Below the pieces are notes generated by a model. That model did not search any database. It saw only the letters and a program-made list of their open reading frames with translations, and had not been told where the DNA came from. From IMG/VR virus record IMGVR_UViG_3300030389_000305, positions 4,760 through 25,004 of that record: a DNA stretch of 20,245 nt. One strand, written 5' to 3'. Source of the DNA: a virus. Shown piece after piece: positions 15,454 through 20,035 of this stretch. Position 1 is the first letter of the stretch. Each line of letters opens with the position of its first letter. The position numbers and the translations under genes were made by a program.

Positions 15454-15707
15454 GTATAAGTTTGACCACCTACTGTCCCATTAACATTCGTTGTGTCGGG
15501 AGCAACTGATCCATCGGTTGAGACACCCAATCCAGTAACAGTATACTCATAAGAATTACCATGATAATCTGTAGAAGTGATAGTCTCATTGATAGATGTG
15601 GTTGTATTGGTGGTGCTACTAACTGTCCCGGTAGTGAAGTTAGGCACAATAGGTTGAGCATTGACAGGTACACTAAATAAAAAAACTAGCAGTAAAAGTT
15701 TTTTCAT
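15267..15707 (-). CDS. Secreted beta-rich protein (export cassette gene 3)
   Basis: This 146-residue protein has a textbook signal peptide: MKKLLLLVFLFSVPVNA with cleavage after A17. The mature part is Thr/Ser/Asn-rich and strand-forming (SINETITSTDYHGNSYEYT, GQTYTWTGLDLS, QFTETYRGPGGVSNV) and has no cysteine. It ends SVITSTSVFSQ. It starts 3 bases after the stop of the previous exported protein, and its signal peptide is strikingly similar to that protein's. The predicted destination is the periplasm or cell surface. No catalytic motif is visible. Confidence 0.68.
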   Translation of the reverse strand: MKKLLLLVFLFSVPVNAQPIVPNFTTGTVSSTTNTTTSINETITSTDYHGNSYEYTVTGLGVSTDGSVAPDTTNVNGTVGGQTYTWTGLDLSAENKPVFTLSDSNSGNAFQFTETYRGPGGVSNVTTIQRNIESQSVITSTSVFSQ

Positions 15708-15710
15708 AAA

Positions 15711-16217
15711 TCATCTTATAGTTAGCTCCGTTACAAACTGTCCTGTAACAGTAGATCCAGAATCTCCCTCATGTAATCCTGTGATCCCATGACCTGATGT
15801 AATAGAACCTGCAAAACCATCTCCACTTCCAGCTACAGTTGAAATTACACTTCCGAAGTTAGGAACTGTTCCAGCAGTAATAGTGCTATTGCTGCTTGGA
15901 ATCGTATCTGCTGCTGTGAATGATTCTGTTAGTGACCATGTACTTGCACAGTTAGCAGGGTCTTCTCCACATCCATTAATAGAGTAATCTCCAGCATTTA
16001 AAGTAACTGCACCATTACTTACAGTTAAACCTCCGATCTGATCGTTTGAATCACTTGTTCCGATATTACTCCCAGACGCACTATACGATGCCCCAATCCG
16101 TGTGGCCTGTGTCATAGCTGCGTCAACTTTTACGCTTACGCTCGATGTAAATTTTGAAGTGATGTCAGCGTGAACTGGGGCTGCTATTAAAAATAATAAT
16201 GGAAGTAGTTTTTTCAT
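15711..16217 (-). CDS. Secreted beta-rich protein (export cassette gene 2)
   Basis: This 168-residue protein starts MKKLLPLLFLIAAPVHA, a Sec signal peptide with predicted cleavage between A17 and D18. The mature chain begins DITSKFTSSVSVKVDAAMTQ and is rich in Ser, Thr and Gly with alternating strand character. C83 and C90 lie close together in NGCGEDPANCAS and may form a disulfide, which would fit an oxidising periplasm. The start overlaps the upstream membrane-protein gene (ATGA), so both are translated together. I do not recognise a functional family. Confidence 0.68.
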   Translation of the reverse strand: MKKLLPLLFLIAAPVHADITSKFTSSVSVKVDAAMTQATRIGASYSASGSNIGTSDSNDQIGGLTVSNGAVTLNAGDYSINGCGEDPANCASTWSLTESFTAADTIPSSNSTITAGTVPNFGSVISTVAGSGDGFAGSITSGHGITGLHEGDSGSTVTGQFVTELTIR

Positions 16218-16579
16218 TTTTGTGTTTTAGGGTCGATTACTTCTGCACCTTCTATTTTAATAGGTGTTATTACCCTTATAGTCTGCACCATACCTTGATT
16301 TTCGGCAACTTTATCGTCTTTCTTGCTACCTTTTTTGGCTTGCTCTAGCCCGAAAGAACTAAGGGCGGTTGCTAACAAGCTGGCTGGAAATGTTATATCT
16401 TGCTTTTCTCCTGTTGTGATGCCTGGAATCTTAGGCAAGTAGTTGCTTGTAACTAGAAGTCCACTCCAAAAAACTACCAAAAGCCTTACTGCAACTGAGA
16501 TGTACTCAAACTGTTCTTCTTTGTCACTTACTTTTTCTTTCAATTTCTGCAAAAGATTTTTAGGTTTCTTAGCTGTCAT
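16214..16579 (-). CDS. Small membrane protein, holin-like topology (export cassette gene 1)
   Basis: This 121-residue protein has a basic N-terminus (MTAKKPKNLLQKLKEKV), a strong membrane segment at about 27-47 (VAVRLLVVFWSGLLV) and a weaker hydrophobic helix at 63-79 (TFPASLLATALSSFGLE). A highly charged stretch (AKKGSKKDDK) and a polar tail follow. Two membrane helices with charged ends resemble a holin, but this is topology only. It is the first gene of the minus-strand operon, and its stop overlaps the start of the first secreted protein. Its start region carries a short direct repeat (16573-16597). Confidence 0.62.
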   Translation of the reverse strand: MTAKKPKNLLQKLKEKVSDKEEQFEYISVAVRLLVVFWSGLLVTSNYLPKIPGITTGEKQDITFPASLLATALSSFGLEQAKKGSKKDDKVAENQGMVQTIRVITPIKIEGAEVIDPKTQK

Positions 16580-16597
16580 AACCTTTTTCTGTCATAA
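16573..16597. repeat. Direct repeat CTGTCATAA x2 at the divergent start region
   Basis: CTGTCATAA occurs at 16573-16581 and 16589-16597. On the minus strand each copy reads TTATGACAG, so both contain an ATG. The inner one is the start of the membrane-protein gene. The outer one opens an eight-residue frame (MTEKGYDS) that stops just inside that gene. The repeat lies in the 43-base gap between two divergent genes. Confidence 0.55.
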
Positions 16598-16621
16598 TAG
16601 ACATATATAGAGGACTCGTAA
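16593..16621 (-). promoter_or_regulatory. Candidate promoter of the minus-strand export operon
   Basis: On the minus strand TTTACG and TATTAT are separated by 17 bases within the short divergent gap. They match sigma70 elements at 4/6 and 5/6. The downstream start is at 16579. The gap also has to hold control elements for the divergent plus-strand gene. Boundaries are approximate. Confidence 0.3.
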
Positions 16622-16622
16622 A

Positions 16623-16853
16623 GTGGTAGAAGTAATAGCAGCAGTTGGGGGAGCAATGATGACAGCTTGTTTTGTATCTGTAGGATCTATTTCTTATAGA
16701 GGAAGACAATCAAGAGATGATCTCGTGCGAAATACAACTGCTATAGAATTATTAACAACAAAGATAGATGATATGCATGATGACATGAAAGAAGTATTTC
16801 ATCGATTAAAAGAAGTAGAACTAGCAGTAGCAGAGATTAAACCAAGAAGATAG
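16623..16853 (+). CDS. Small TM plus coiled-coil protein
   Basis: The GTG start at 16623 is chosen because AGAGGA at 16609-16614 lies 8 bases upstream. The 76-residue product has an N-terminal membrane segment (about 3-24, VIAAVGGAMMTACFVSVGSI), a basic SYRGRQSRDDL stretch, then a heptad-rich helix (TTKIDDMHDDMKEVFHRL... VELAVAEIK). This is the architecture of a membrane-tethered coiled coil, compatible with a spanin-like or signalling role, but there is no lipobox partner. It is divergent from the export operon and may be co-regulated with it. Confidence 0.6.
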   Translation: MVEVIAAVGGAMMTACFVSVGSISYRGRQSRDDLVRNTTAIELLTTKIDDMHDDMKEVFHRLKEVELAVAEIKPRR

Positions 16854-16885
16854 CCTCTTCAATTATGACCAGTAGAAGAGGCTAT
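16850..16885. repeat. 11-bp perfect inverted repeat at a gene end
   Basis: ATAGCCTCTTC at 16850-16860 pairs perfectly with GAAGAGGCTAT at 16875-16885 around a 14-base loop. The left arm contains the stop codon of the upstream gene. No T-run follows on either side, so it is not a classic intrinsic terminator. It could be an mRNA-stabilising hairpin or a binding site. Confidence 0.7.
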
Positions 16886-16938
16886 AGCTCTAGATGGATA
16901 GGTTGAGCTACTATAAGACTAGCAATCTACTAATTACA

Positions 16939-17100
16939 ATGCTAAAAATTATTGAGCCTATACTTTTTGCTTTCCTTCGTGGAAAAGCAATAAAAAAACT
17001 CGCACTTGATATAGTACGAGCTATGGTTAAAAAAACTGACAATACAGTAGATGATCGTCTTTGTGATGTTTTAGAAAAAGCTTTATTTCCAGGTAGATAA
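16939..17100 (+). CDS. Small helical protein (conserved cyanophage-type hypothetical)
   Basis: I prefer the ATG at 16939 (53 residues, MLKIIEPILFAFLRGKAIKK) over the in-frame ATG at 16894. The latter would add 15 residues of unlike composition derived from DNA next to the hairpin. The protein has a hydrophobic amphipathic N-terminus, a basic middle and an acidic VDDRLCDVLEKALFPGR end. I recall short proteins with a similar KLA...VDD...EKALFPG layout in cyanophages. There is no clear ribosome-binding site for either start. Function is unknown; membrane association is possible. Confidence 0.55.
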   Translation: MLKIIEPILFAFLRGKAIKKLALDIVRAMVKKTDNTVDDRLCDVLEKALFPGR

Positions 17101-17178
17101 TTATTTACCTAATTTAACTTTTACTTTTTTTGTTTTCTTCTTTTTTGAAGATCCGTAACCTCTTGTTTGTGTATGCAT
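17101..17178 (-). CDS. Candidate 25-residue highly basic microprotein
   Basis: The frame from ATG 17178 to TAA 17101 encodes MHTQTRGYGSS followed by a lysine-rich tail that includes KKKKTKK. About 10 of 25 residues are Lys. Its stop immediately abuts the stop of the convergent gene. Short RGYG/Lys-rich peptides are familiar from cyanophage annotations, but no ribosome-binding site is visible. Poly-A/T DNA can make lysine-rich frames by chance. Confidence 0.35.
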   Translation of the reverse strand: MHTQTRGYGSSKKKKTKKVKVKLGK

Positions 17179-17234
17179 TTTAATAGTTAAGTAACTGCTT
17201 CTATATTAAAATAAAAAACCATACAAATCTACAA

Positions 17235-17432
17235 ATGCATCGACTAAATTTTGTAAAATGTCCTAACTGCAATACTCTTTCAAGACAGAAAGTCATACAA
17301 TCTGATAGAAACTCAGAGCATATAATTATTAGAAGAAGATTATGTTTTAAGTGCGAACACGTTTGGCATACAATACAATATCCAGAGCAAACTATAGAAG
17401 ACAGAAAAGCACAGTATATACGGAATAACTAG
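17235..17432 (+). CDS. NrdR-like zinc-ribbon protein
   Basis: This 65-residue protein carries CPNC (C9, C12), then an Arg-rich strand IIIRRRLCFKC (C37, C40) and HVWHT. The spacing and the RRR-C pattern match the N-terminal zinc-ribbon DNA-binding domain of NrdR, the repressor of ribonucleotide reductase genes. The ATP-cone domain that NrdR uses to sense nucleotides is absent. It could bind DNA as a phage regulator or act as a protein adaptor. The gap upstream is AT-rich with no clear ribosome-binding site. Confidence 0.65.
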   Translation: MHRLNFVKCPNCNTLSRQKVIQSDRNSEHIIIRRRLCFKCEHVWHTIQYPEQTIEDRKAQYIRNN

Positions 17433-17436
17433 ACTT

Positions 17437-17476
17437 TTCGTAAAATTTGGTTATTGTTAGGGTGGAGGACACTCTA
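17437..17476 (+). promoter_or_regulatory. Leader of the following gene: shared TTCGTAAAATT box and strong ribosome-binding site
   Basis: TTCGTAAAATT at 17437-17447 recurs at 19930-19940 in the other main non-coding gap, both times followed within about 15 bases by TAGG. GGAGG at 17464-17468 sits 8 bases before the ATG at 17477. That spacing decides the start and rejects the upstream TTG at 17447. Function of the box is unknown. Confidence 0.4.
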
Positions 17477-17794
17477 ATGAAAATTGAAATGCCTTGGTCA
17501 GGGTGGTTTAACAAACAAGCAAAAAAAAGACGAAAAGTTGAGCCTTGGGTATTAGCAACCATTTCTCTTGAAGAAGAATTTGAAGTTGAAATGATATTAA
17601 GAGAAGTATTTAATTATATAGATCCTGATGATATTCCCGATCTTATAAGTGCTTTTGCAATGGAGAATTTTAGATTAACAAAAATAATTAATCAAGCCGG
17701 GGATCATATAGATAAAATTTATGATGAATATGATAAATCTATATCTTCTTCTCCCAAAAATAAGCACAATCCTTCGCCCAAACTCCCCCACTAG
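17477..17794 (+). CDS. Acidic helical protein of unknown function
   Basis: The ATG at 17477 follows GGAGG with ideal spacing, giving 105 residues. A basic N-terminus with tryptophans (MPWSGWFNKQAKKRRKVEPW) leads into an acidic helical body (ISLEEEFEVEMILREVF, PDDIPDLISAFAMENF) and a polar tail. The C-terminal SSSPKNKHNPSPKLPH is encoded in DNA that also encodes the end of the convergent minus-strand gene (56-base overlap). The basic/Trp start followed by acidic helices could suit a host-protein-binding factor, but this is a guess. Confidence 0.55.
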   Translation: MKIEMPWSGWFNKQAKKRRKVEPWVLATISLEEEFEVEMILREVFNYIDPDDIPDLISAFAMENFRLTKIINQAGDHIDKIYDEYDKSISSSPKNKHNPSPKLPH

Positions 17795-18053
17795 CTTTTC
17801 CTTCTGGCATACCTAATCCGCATTCAGATTTAATAACTAACCAATGAATACATTCAATACATATTGGATGGTTTCTACTTAGACATCTTGCATCTGCATA
17901 TAAATATTCTGCTTCAATGAGAGCAGGTTCTAATTCTTTTGCTTTTAAAGGCAAGTTTATTTTACCTTTTTTTGTTTTTATTTTTACTCGCCAAACACTA
18001 GGCTTTTCTTCATATAGAACCATGCGACCTGCATGGTATCTAAGAGAGGCCAT
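17739..18053 (-). CDS. Cysteine-cluster protein (cyanophage-type hypothetical)
   Basis: This 104-residue protein has an N-terminal strand region (PSVWRVKIKTKKGKINLP), a helix (ELEPALIEAEYLYADA), then a cysteine cluster C57, C65, C68, C78 and C96. They lie in ARCLSRNHPICIECIHWL, ECGLGMPEGKASGG and AKDCAYF. The CIECIHW...CGLG.PE...G...AKDC pattern looks like a conserved metal-binding module that I recall from cyanophage small proteins. The start overlaps the upstream stop by one base (TAATG). It is the last gene of the minus-strand small-gene operon. Confidence 0.65.
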   Translation of the reverse strand: MASLRYHAGRMVLYEEKPSVWRVKIKTKKGKINLPLKAKELEPALIEAEYLYADARCLSRNHPICIECIHWLVIKSECGLGMPEGKASGGVWAKDCAYFWEKKI

Positions 18054-18235
18054 TACTTATGCCAAATTTTATCTTCATATCCATCCGGAGGTGTGCTAAT
18101 CCAGTATCTAGTACCATTTATAACTCTAAAGACATGAACTCCGCAACATACAATCTGTCCTAATTCTTGTTGCTGCTTCTTCTGCTTCTGATTTTGTCTC
18201 ATATAATCTACCGACATAAACTTTTTTTCCATCAA
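18053..18235 (-). CDS. Small hypothetical protein overlapping its upstream neighbour
   Basis: Sixty residues from ATG 18235; a second ATG gives MRQNQKQ. The N-terminal half is Gln/Lys-rich (RQNQKQKKQQQELG) and overlaps, in another frame, the end of the gene at 18126-18323. The C-terminal half GVHVFRVINGTRYWISTPP looks like a genuine folded strand region. Its stop is coupled (TAATG) to the next gene, supporting this frame. It may instead be the second half of a frameshifted single gene with its neighbour. Confidence 0.45.
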   Translation of the reverse strand: MMEKKFMSVDYMRQNQKQKKQQQELGQIVCCGVHVFRVINGTRYWISTPPDGYEDKIWHK

Positions 18236-18323
18236 AATACCAAGGTCTAAATTTTGCTGTTAGTCCATAATATATCGGGTTGACTCCGATTTGTCCTTTG
18301 CAGACTAAATGTGTGATATACAA
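18126..18323 (-). CDS. Small hypothetical protein, TTG start
   Basis: Sixty-five residues starting at TTG 18323, the only usable start because TAA precedes it two codons upstream. The body VNPIYYGLTAKFRPWYFDGK and VYVGRLYETKSEAEEAAT reads as a small strand-helix domain, like those that bind nucleic acid or decorate longer proteins. The last residues (RTDCMLRSSCL) share DNA with the Gln-rich start of the following gene. It begins 3 bases after the upstream stop, consistent with translational coupling. Confidence 0.5.
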   Translation of the reverse strand: MYITHLVCKGQIGVNPIYYGLTAKFRPWYFDGKKVYVGRLYETKSEAEEAATRIRTDCMLRSSCL

Positions 18324-18326
18324 GAT

Positions 18327-18824
18327 TTAACTTCGCCTGATATGTATAGTGCTAGAACTTTGATTATGAAAAATAACAGTACCTGTTGATGTACCAAGAC
18401 TATTTCCATAAACAATTGTTTGTAAGTTTTGTTTTTCTTGAACAATATCTGATGGTTCTGATTTTTGTATAGCTTTAGAGTTTTGCCCAGCTATATATCC
18501 TTTTTTGTATTGTCTTTTCATATCGTCTTCTGTATATCCGTTTCTTTGTCCATCTAAATATCCCTCGTTATATTTTGCGTTTAAATGTCGATCTAGTTCT
18601 CTTTGATATTGTTGTTTAACATCGTTAATACCTTTTTGGTATGCATTATTTATAGCTTTTTGTATATCTTCCTGTGATGCAGGTGGCATTCCTTTATACA
18701 AATGCACACTTACCTGTTCTCTATTAATAGCTCTAATAAATTTACGAGCAGCTACAAGTGCCTCGTTTTCATTAGGATTACGAGTTGCTAAGTTCCATAA
18801 TTTTTGTAGTTTTTCTGCTGTCAT
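18327..18824 (-). CDS. Protein with DUF2786-like N-terminus and helical repeats
   Basis: This 165-residue protein begins EKLQKLWNLATRNPNENEA followed by LVAARKFIRAI, the pattern of the DUF2786 domain (a helix, NPNEnEA turn and AArkf helix). That domain is frequent in phage and plasmid proteins of unknown function. Residues ~55-120 contain three related helical pieces (AYQKGINDVKQQY, KYNEGYLDGQRNGY, QYKKGYIAGQNS). The end is Ser/Thr-rich (SLGTSTGTVIFHNQSSST). Its ATG overlaps the upstream stop (ATGA). Function is unknown. Confidence 0.62.
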   Translation of the reverse strand: MTAEKLQKLWNLATRNPNENEALVAARKFIRAINREQVSVHLYKGMPPASQEDIQKAINNAYQKGINDVKQQYQRELDRHLNAKYNEGYLDGQRNGYTEDDMKRQYKKGYIAGQNSKAIQKSEPSDIVQEKQNLQTIVYGNSLGTSTGTVIFHNQSSSTIHIRRS

Positions 18825-18988
18825 TTTTTCTTAAATTTTCCGTATCTAAGTTCTAAATCGTATCGAGCAATCATATTAAGTTGTTCTTCTTTTGTATACA
18901 TCAATATTATTTTTGCACGATCTTCCACAGGAAATAATTTAAGATACCAAGGGTGTCTAAATATAAATTCTTTTTGTTCTTCGTTCAT
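18821..18988 (-). CDS. Small hypothetical protein (55 residues)
   Basis: The frame from ATG 18988 to TGA 18821 encodes MNEEQKEFIFRHPWYLKLFP followed by a helical region with KEEQLNMIARYDLELRYG and a lysine-rich end. The stop overlaps the start of the DUF2786-like gene (ATGA), and its first 32 bases overlap the end of the previous tiny gene. This coupling, together with balanced composition including Trp and His, supports a real gene. No family is recognised. Confidence 0.6.
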   Translation of the reverse strand: MNEEQKEFIFRHPWYLKLFPVEDRAKIILMYTKEEQLNMIARYDLELRYGKFKKK

Positions 18989-19064
18989 CTTTCCATAATT
19001 TGATAAGTGTTTCGAGTTCTTTAATGCGAGCAGTAGCTGCTGCGATCTTTTGTTCTGTTGTCAT
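18957..19064 (-). CDS. 35-residue helical microprotein
   Basis: The frame from ATG 19064 to TAG 18957 encodes MTTEQKIAAATARIKELETL then IKLWKDERRTKRIYI. It is a single amphipathic, coiled-coil-like helix with a basic end. The start overlaps the upstream stop (ATGA), which argues for translation. It overlaps the following gene by 32 bases in a different frame. Function is unknown. Confidence 0.5.
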   Translation of the reverse strand: MTTEQKIAAATARIKELETLIKLWKDERRTKRIYI

Positions 19065-19324
19065 GCGTTATAAAGATCTTTGATTTGTTGATCTGTCCAA
19101 CCATATCGATCAATAAGTCTGTTATATGCAAAATATTTATTTTTTCCTCTTTTAGAAAATAAATTTTCAACACATTCTTTTTGAAAATCTAATGCAATCC
19201 ATTTTGCTCTTACTTCGGGTGGTAACCCTTCTTCTGGTTCCCAATATTCAAAAATGATTTTTGTTTTCATGTCCCAATATATTTGTCCCTCATATGGGTT
19301 GCTTGGAAAAATGATTTGCTTCAT
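19061..19324 (-). CDS. Small hypothetical protein
   Basis: This 87-residue protein has an N-terminal strand motif FPSNPYEGQIYWDMKTKIIF followed by EYWEPEEG and AKWIALDF. The NPxxGQ.Y.D...KW pattern is common in short phage adhesin-like domains. A helical end follows (YFAYNRLIDRYGWTDQQIKDL). ATGA overlaps link it to genes on both sides. No function can be assigned. Confidence 0.6.
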   Translation of the reverse strand: MKQIIFPSNPYEGQIYWDMKTKIIFEYWEPEEGLPPEVRAKWIALDFQKECVENLFSKRGKNKYFAYNRLIDRYGWTDQQIKDLYNA

Positions 19325-19551
19325 TTAACTACCTCATACTTACAATCGCCCCATCTTGCTTTTATATATTTAATTGCTTTAGCTTCAGATTCTGCGTGTG
19401 TTGTGAGTTTCATAGGTGCATTACCAACACCATTTACAATAAATGTAAATTTCTTTGTTTTTTTGTCTTTTTTGGGTCTTGTAATACCTTCCATATCAGG
19501 TGGCATATCAAGTAATTCTTTATCAACAAAATTATTCAATTTCATTGTCAA
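19321..19551 (-). CDS. Small basic hypothetical protein
   Basis: Seventy-six residues: an acidic start (MKLNNFVDKELLDMPPDMEG), a basic stretch (RPKKDKKTKKFTF), then a compact strand-helix-strand unit (FIVNGVGNAPMKL, ESEAKAIKYIKARWG, CKYEVVK). That last unit resembles small domains of phage host-takeover proteins, but I cannot name it. It starts within the end of the previous gene (31-base overlap) and ends in an ATGA overlap with the next. The second Met (two codons in) is an alternative start. Confidence 0.58.
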   Translation of the reverse strand: MTMKLNNFVDKELLDMPPDMEGITRPKKDKKTKKFTFIVNGVGNAPMKLTTHAESEAKAIKYIKARWGDCKYEVVK

Positions 19552-19807
19552 CCTCCTGTCTTTCCCATTTTTTAAAGTCTTTAATATTCATAGTTTTTGC
19601 TTTGTTTACCTCGTAATTGTGTTTAATGATGATTATTCTTATATTTTCATCAACCCAATCAGACCTAAGATAAGCAGTATGATCATCACAATACTGCACA
19701 AGATGATCATAGCCCCGGATGTTCTTATCTAATTTTTTTTCAAGCCATAAAAGTCTTTTCTCTCTTAGCTTTCGTAATTTGATTACTGATTTAGTTGAGT
19801 CTGCCAT
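19532..19807 (-). CDS. Small basic helical protein, first gene of the minus-strand small-gene operon
   Basis: This 91-residue protein has a strongly basic helix (SVIKLRKLREKRLLWLEKKL), a middle with YDHLVQYCDDHTAYLRSDW, and an acidic end (WERQEVDNEIE). The basic helix could contact nucleic acid, but no defined DNA-binding motif is seen. It lies directly downstream of the palindrome-rich gap at 19808-20035 and probably begins the transcript. No ribosome-binding site is obvious before the ATG. Confidence 0.58.
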   Translation of the reverse strand: MADSTKSVIKLRKLREKRLLWLEKKLDKNIRGYDHLVQYCDDHTAYLRSDWVDENIRIIIIKHNYEVNKAKTMNIKDFKKWERQEVDNEIE

Positions 19808-20035
19808 AATAAAAAAGTTGGGGACTAACAGATACGTTTGCTTATATATAAGCTTATGAGGCAGGTAAAACTTTTCAGAAAAACTGCCTTTGACTCTCTC
19901 ATATATCCTCGATGGGAACTCGTATCATCTTCGTAAAATTGTGTATAAGTAGGCTATACAGAGTCATTAGCCTCAAGATTACAAAGGAGCAGCAAATTAA
20001 CTAGCCCATGCAAACTAGCGATCATGCCCCAATTG
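19808..20035. promoter_or_regulatory. Longest gap in the window: palindromes, hairpins and possible leader peptides
   Basis: This 228-base gap contains GCTTATATATAAGC (19840-19853, perfect palindrome) overlapping ATAAGCTTAT (19848-19857). It also has an AGGCAG/CTGCCT pair (19859-19864/19884-19889, loop 19), the TTCGTAAAATT box (19930-19940), TATAAG (19944-19949), and a hairpin AGGCTA/TAGCCT (19951-19956/19968-19973). A free AAAGGAG lies at about 19983-19989 on the plus strand. The TATATA core could be a -10 element for the minus-strand operon. It looks like a control region, but no single element is proven. Confidence 0.45.
19856..19936 (+). CDS. Candidate 26-residue plus-strand microprotein
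   Basis: ATG 19856 to TAA 19934-19936 encodes MRQVKLFRKTAFDSLIYPRW then ELVSSS. Composition is balanced (Trp, Tyr, Phe, Arg) rather than low-complexity, which is unusual for a chance frame in AT-rich DNA. There is no ribosome-binding site, and it sits alone on the plus strand inside the control region. It could be a leader peptide or a small regulator, or chance. Confidence 0.28.
   Translation: MRQVKLFRKTAFDSLIYPRWELVSSS

Noticed and set aside
16875-16940. tRNA gene
   Set aside because: A D-arm-like GCTC...GAGC exists, but the loop is too long and there is no anticodon arm or T-arm.
17447-17476. TTG start for the gene ending at 17794
   Set aside because: The ATG at 17477 has an ideal GGAGG 8 bases upstream; the extension contains that ribosome-binding site itself.
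17917-18099. Plus-strand 60-residue frame
   Set aside because: It is antisense to the cysteine-cluster gene, which has conserved-looking motifs and translational coupling.
19283-19732. Plus-strand 149-residue hydrophobic frame that could be read as a membrane protein
   Set aside because: It is antisense to three coupled minus-strand genes; the Phe/Leu/Ser-rich content is what the complement of Lys/Glu-rich genes produces.
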